DNA of 64,000 bases, taken from Bradymonas sediminis (GTDB lineage: Bacteria > Myxococcota_A > Bradymonadia > Bradymonadales > Bradymonadaceae). The notes below the pieces were generated by a model. That model made no database searches. It was given only the letters and a program-made list of their open reading frames with translations, and was not told where the DNA came from. Numbering within the stretch: position 1 is the first letter of the stretch; each line of letters opens with the position of its first letter. Position numbers and translations under genes: made by a program. Shown piece by piece: positions 61,869 through 64,000 of this stretch. Where the stretch lies: assembly GCF_003258315.1 (NCBI RefSeq), contig NZ_CP030032.1, positions 2,271,804 to 2,335,803 on the forward strand, given 5' to 3'.

Positions 61869-62519
61869 ATGAAAATCAAAGCACTATTATTGGCGCCGCT
61901 TCTGGTCGCGAGCTTCGGCTGTGAGACCAAGTCCGCGCCGCAGGAAGAAGAGACGGCCGAAGTGAAGCCGGCCGAGGAGGCCCCCAAAGCCGAAGCGAAG
62001 CCCTCTACCGAGAAGTCGACCATCGATATCGTGTTGAGCAGCAGCGCCTTTAAGGATGGTGAGGCCATCCCGACGAAATATACCTGCGACGGCGACAACC
62101 TGTCGGTGCCGCTTACCTGGTCGAACCTCCCCGAGGGCACCGAGAGCGTGGCGGTCGTGATGCACGACCCCGACGCCCCCAACGGCACCGTATATCATTG
62201 GGGTATTTGGACGATCCCGGCCGCCGCCACCGGGCTCCCCGAGGGGCTCCCGCCGTCGGCCGAGGTCGCGCTGAGCATAAGCGCCGACACGAAGGTCGTC
62301 GCCTCGCAGAGCAGCAACATCGCCAAGACCGTCGGCTATACCGGCCCCTGCCCGCCCGAAGGCGACGACGCCCACCGCTATATCTTCGAGGTCTTCGCTC
62401 TGGACCATCCCGGCACCAGCTTCGCCAATACGCCGACCGCCGAAGCCCTGCTCAGTGAGTTACAGACGGACGCGAACGCGCACGGTACGCTCACCGGCAC
62501 CTACCAACGCCAGAAATAA
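61869..62519 (+). CDS. PEBP-family (YbhB/YbcL, Raf kinase inhibitor-like) lipoprotein
   Basis: 216 residues from the ATG at 61869. Lipobox FGC (about residue 16-18), a Glu/Pro/Ala-rich linker, then a full PEBP domain: AFKDGEAIPTKYTCDGDNLSVPLTWSNLP, VVMHDPDAPNGTVYHWGIWTIP, and GYTGPCPPEGDDAHRYIFEVFALD with the conserved GPCPP-H block. These proteins bind phospholipid-like anions; bacterial roles are not well defined. Envelope location is implied by the lipobox. Confidence 0.9.
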   Translation: MKIKALLLAPLLVASFGCETKSAPQEEETAEVKPAEEAPKAEAKPSTEKSTIDIVLSSSAFKDGEAIPTKYTCDGDNLSVPLTWSNLPEGTESVAVVMHDPDAPNGTVYHWGIWTIPAAATGLPEGLPPSAEVALSISADTKVVASQSSNIAKTVGYTGPCPPEGDDAHRYIFEVFALDHPGTSFANTPTAEALLSELQTDANAHGTLTGTYQRQK

Positions 62520-62535
62520 TCACGCGGTATCAGGC

Positions 62536-62576
62536 AAAAAAAGCCCCGACGCGAAGATTCGCGTCGGGGCTTTTTT
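62536..62576. terminator. strong bidirectional terminator
   Basis: AAGCCCCGACGCGAA pairs with TTCGCGTCGGGGCTT and is flanked by A- and T-runs. It lies between the PEBP gene and the convergent Cys-rich lipoprotein gene. Confidence 0.93.
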
Positions 62577-62609
62577 CAGCGTGGCTCGCAGGCTAAGGCG
62601 AGCGCGGCA

Positions 62610-63536
62610 TTATTCGCAGGGGAGTTGCACGCCCATATCGGCCGGTAAGCAAACGCCTTGTCCCATCAGGACGCAGCATTGATCTCCGCCACTGCACTCC
62701 GAATCCGCGGCGCAAGTGGTGATTTCACCACCGCCGGGCAGTCCACCGTCGCCGGGCAATCCACCGCTTCCGCCACACTCCGGTGCGCAATAATTACCGA
62801 GCGGACTCGGACAGCATTGGTCAGCGCTGCCGCATTGCTCGTCGACCTGGCAACCCTCGCCGCCGCCGGGCAATCCACCGCCGCCACAATCGGTCGCGCA
62901 ATAGTTGCCCAGGAAGCCGGAGCAGCATTGCTCAGCGCCAGCGCAATCCTGGTCCGCTTCGCAGGCGCCGCCACCGCCGTTGTCGCCGCCGCCGTCATCT
63001 GCGCAGAAGGTCGAGCAAAGCTTGGGAAGCCCCTGACCCAACTCACAGCAGCCCTCGCCCTCGCCGCATTCATCGGCGACCTCACAGATTCCGCCGCCGA
63101 CCTGGCAGGACGCTGCCGGCATGCACACCTGCTCACCCTGCATCCCGCTGATACAGCACACCTCGCCATTGCCGCACTCCGAATTGCTGGCGCACGTGCC
63201 ACCAGGGCCGGCGTCGACCGACCCAACATCCGCGGGACCTGCATCAACAGCGGGACCTGCATCAACAGCAGGGCCTGCATCCCCAGCGCCGTCACCATCC
63301 GGACCGGGCGAGATCGCATCGGTCAGACCTGGGTCCGTCGAGCCATCGGCGGTCCCTCCGCCATTATCAACGTCGGAGGCCGTGCCCGCGTCGGTTGCAT
63401 CCCCCTCGTCGAGCTGTCCGTCGGGGTCAATCCAACCTTCGCCGTTATTGCGATCGGCGACTGACTCGGTGCAAGCCGCGCCACCCATCAAAATAATCAG
63501 GCCAAGCGGAGCCATCCAGCGCAGTAAATTTCTCAT
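62610..63536 (-). CDS. Cys-rich lipoprotein with repeated CC modules
   Basis: 308 residues, ATG with AAGGA at 5 nt. Lipobox GGAAC (about residue 18-22), an Asp/Gly-rich linker with DAGPAVDAGPAVDAGP repeats (about 85-110), then six or more modules of the form C-x5-C-x5-CC-x6-12-C (CASNSECGNGEVCCISG, CEADQDCAGAEQCCSG, CQVDEQCGSADQCCPS, CAADSECSGGDQCCVL). Likely a disulfide-rich surface protein. Function unknown. Confidence 0.78.
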   Translation of the reverse strand: MRNLLRWMAPLGLIILMGGAACTESVADRNNGEGWIDPDGQLDEGDATDAGTASDVDNGGGTADGSTDPGLTDAISPGPDGDGAGDAGPAVDAGPAVDAGPADVGSVDAGPGGTCASNSECGNGEVCCISGMQGEQVCMPAASCQVGGGICEVADECGEGEGCCELGQGLPKLCSTFCADDGGGDNGGGGACEADQDCAGAEQCCSGFLGNYCATDCGGGGLPGGGEGCQVDEQCGSADQCCPSPLGNYCAPECGGSGGLPGDGGLPGGGEITTCAADSECSGGDQCCVLMGQGVCLPADMGVQLPCE

Positions 63537-63869
63537 TCTCTATCCTTATTATTTGAGGCGATTCATCGATTAGAATCGCCATCGGGATGCAAAATACTTC
63601 CAACAATTGACATCGGTCACGCAAAAAATAACGCATTAGATTTCAAGGCGCACTCTGGCAAAAAAGACGCGCAAATTCAACTCGCCAACGCCCATAAAAT
63701 CCGGGCGCGCACCCTCTCGTCTACATCGTATACCACGACCTACTTCGGGCTTAATTGCGATTTTCGCCGTTTTAAGGTAGTTAGAGCGCTCACATACGCT
63801 TATTTGGCCGGCCACGACGCTCGCCAATCGCGGCTTTAAGTCCGGCCTTTTCTCCCAAGGAATCCATCG
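63537..63869. other. intergenic region before the thioredoxin gene
   Basis: 333 bp with divergent promoters presumed for the lipoprotein (minus) and thioredoxin (plus). It is more AT-rich than the window average. Short minus-strand frames here look like chance. No terminator or repeat noticed. Confidence 0.4.
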
Positions 63870-64000
63870 ATGAAACCTGCCAGCATGGAGCTGAACACCG
63901 ATAATTTTGAGCAAGAAGTCCTCGAGTCTGACCTGCCCGTCGCCGCCTATTTTTGGGCCGAGTGGTGCGGACTCTGCAAGACACTTACCCCCGTGCTCGA
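63870..64000 (+). CDS. thioredoxin-like protein, 5' part (3' end outside window)
   Basis: The first 43 codons. ATG at 63870 has AAGGA at 9 nt. The sequence MKPASMELNTDNFEQEVLES then AAYFWAEWCGLCKTLTPVL shows the thioredoxin fold start and the active site WCGLC. The usual motif is WCGPC, so Pro is replaced by Leu, which would change redox potential. A second in-frame ATG at 63885 is possible. Rest of the gene lies beyond the window. Confidence 0.85.
   Translation, partial: MKPASMELNTDNFEQEVLESDLPVAAYFWAEWCGLCKTLTPVL

Overview
The window is a high-G+C, gene-dense chromosomal segment with short intergenic gaps, mixed strand use and many lipoproteins. Several features point to a predatory or myxobacteria-like deltaproteobacterium: a GltJ/AgmX-type zinc-ribbon + GYF + C-terminal AgmX/PglI protein, a response regulator with a DUF4388-like (PATAN) module next to a Roadblock/LC7 protein, and aspartate/cysteine-rich surface lipoproteins. 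Bradymonadales (Myxococcota) would fit well, but that is inference from gene style, not a database match. No rRNA, tRNA or CRISPR was seen.

Layout. 1-4.3 kb: end of a Bat (BatC/BatD/BatE) cluster plus a cupin and a zinc-ribbon membrane protein. 4.3-10.1 kb: a sodium:solute symporter, a TPR protein and an acyl-CoA oxidase with a TerB-like N-terminus. 10.2-13.9 kb: an ECF sigma/anti-sigma pair followed by two membrane or cell-envelope unknowns, one of which looks like a catalytically dead lipid kinase. 14.2-23.4 kb: alanine dehydrogenase, nitroreductase, a probable five-gene envelope/redox operon, and an M3 oligopeptidase. 24.1-32.7 kb: a DEAD-box RNA helicase with an SR-like repeat region, a lipoprotein, two methyltransferases with very large low-complexity extensions, and phosphatidylserine decarboxylase. 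32.8-45.8 kb: a FadL-like porin, two histidine kinases (one RegB-like with its RegA partner, in a tight operon with an M61-like peptidase, a YtkA-like lipoprotein and an outer-membrane protein), the Roadblock/DUF4388 pair, and a YeiH transporter divergent from a LysR regulator with a clear operator. 45.9-53.1 kb: the GltJ-like protein, exonuclease VII (xseA with a HARP-like N-terminus, xseB), a CrcB fluoride channel and an SppA-type protease.

53.1-59.1 kb is an accessory islet. It has a G-run/C-run region, a 13-copy tandem array of about 99-bp units each carrying two short palindromes, a Cys-rich lipoprotein whose upstream region is interrupted by a complete 1.5-kb insertion sequence (22-bp terminal inverted repeats, 8-bp target duplication, a 23-codon leader ORF ahead of the transposase), three small genes of unknown function that look like orphan immunity genes, and a solitary copy of the 99-bp repeat. 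The core chromosome resumes at 59.1 kb with a UvrD/Rep helicase, a TerB-like protein, a PEBP lipoprotein, another Cys-rich lipoprotein and the start of a thioredoxin gene.

The most unusual items are the 99-bp double-palindrome array and its solitary relative, the pseudo-lipid-kinase, the BatD-BatE fusion that keeps a fossil signal peptide, the SR-repeat helicase, and the TerB-acyl-CoA oxidase and HARP-XseA fusions. Start codons were moved from the longest ORF wherever a ribosome binding site, signal peptide or domain start argued for it.
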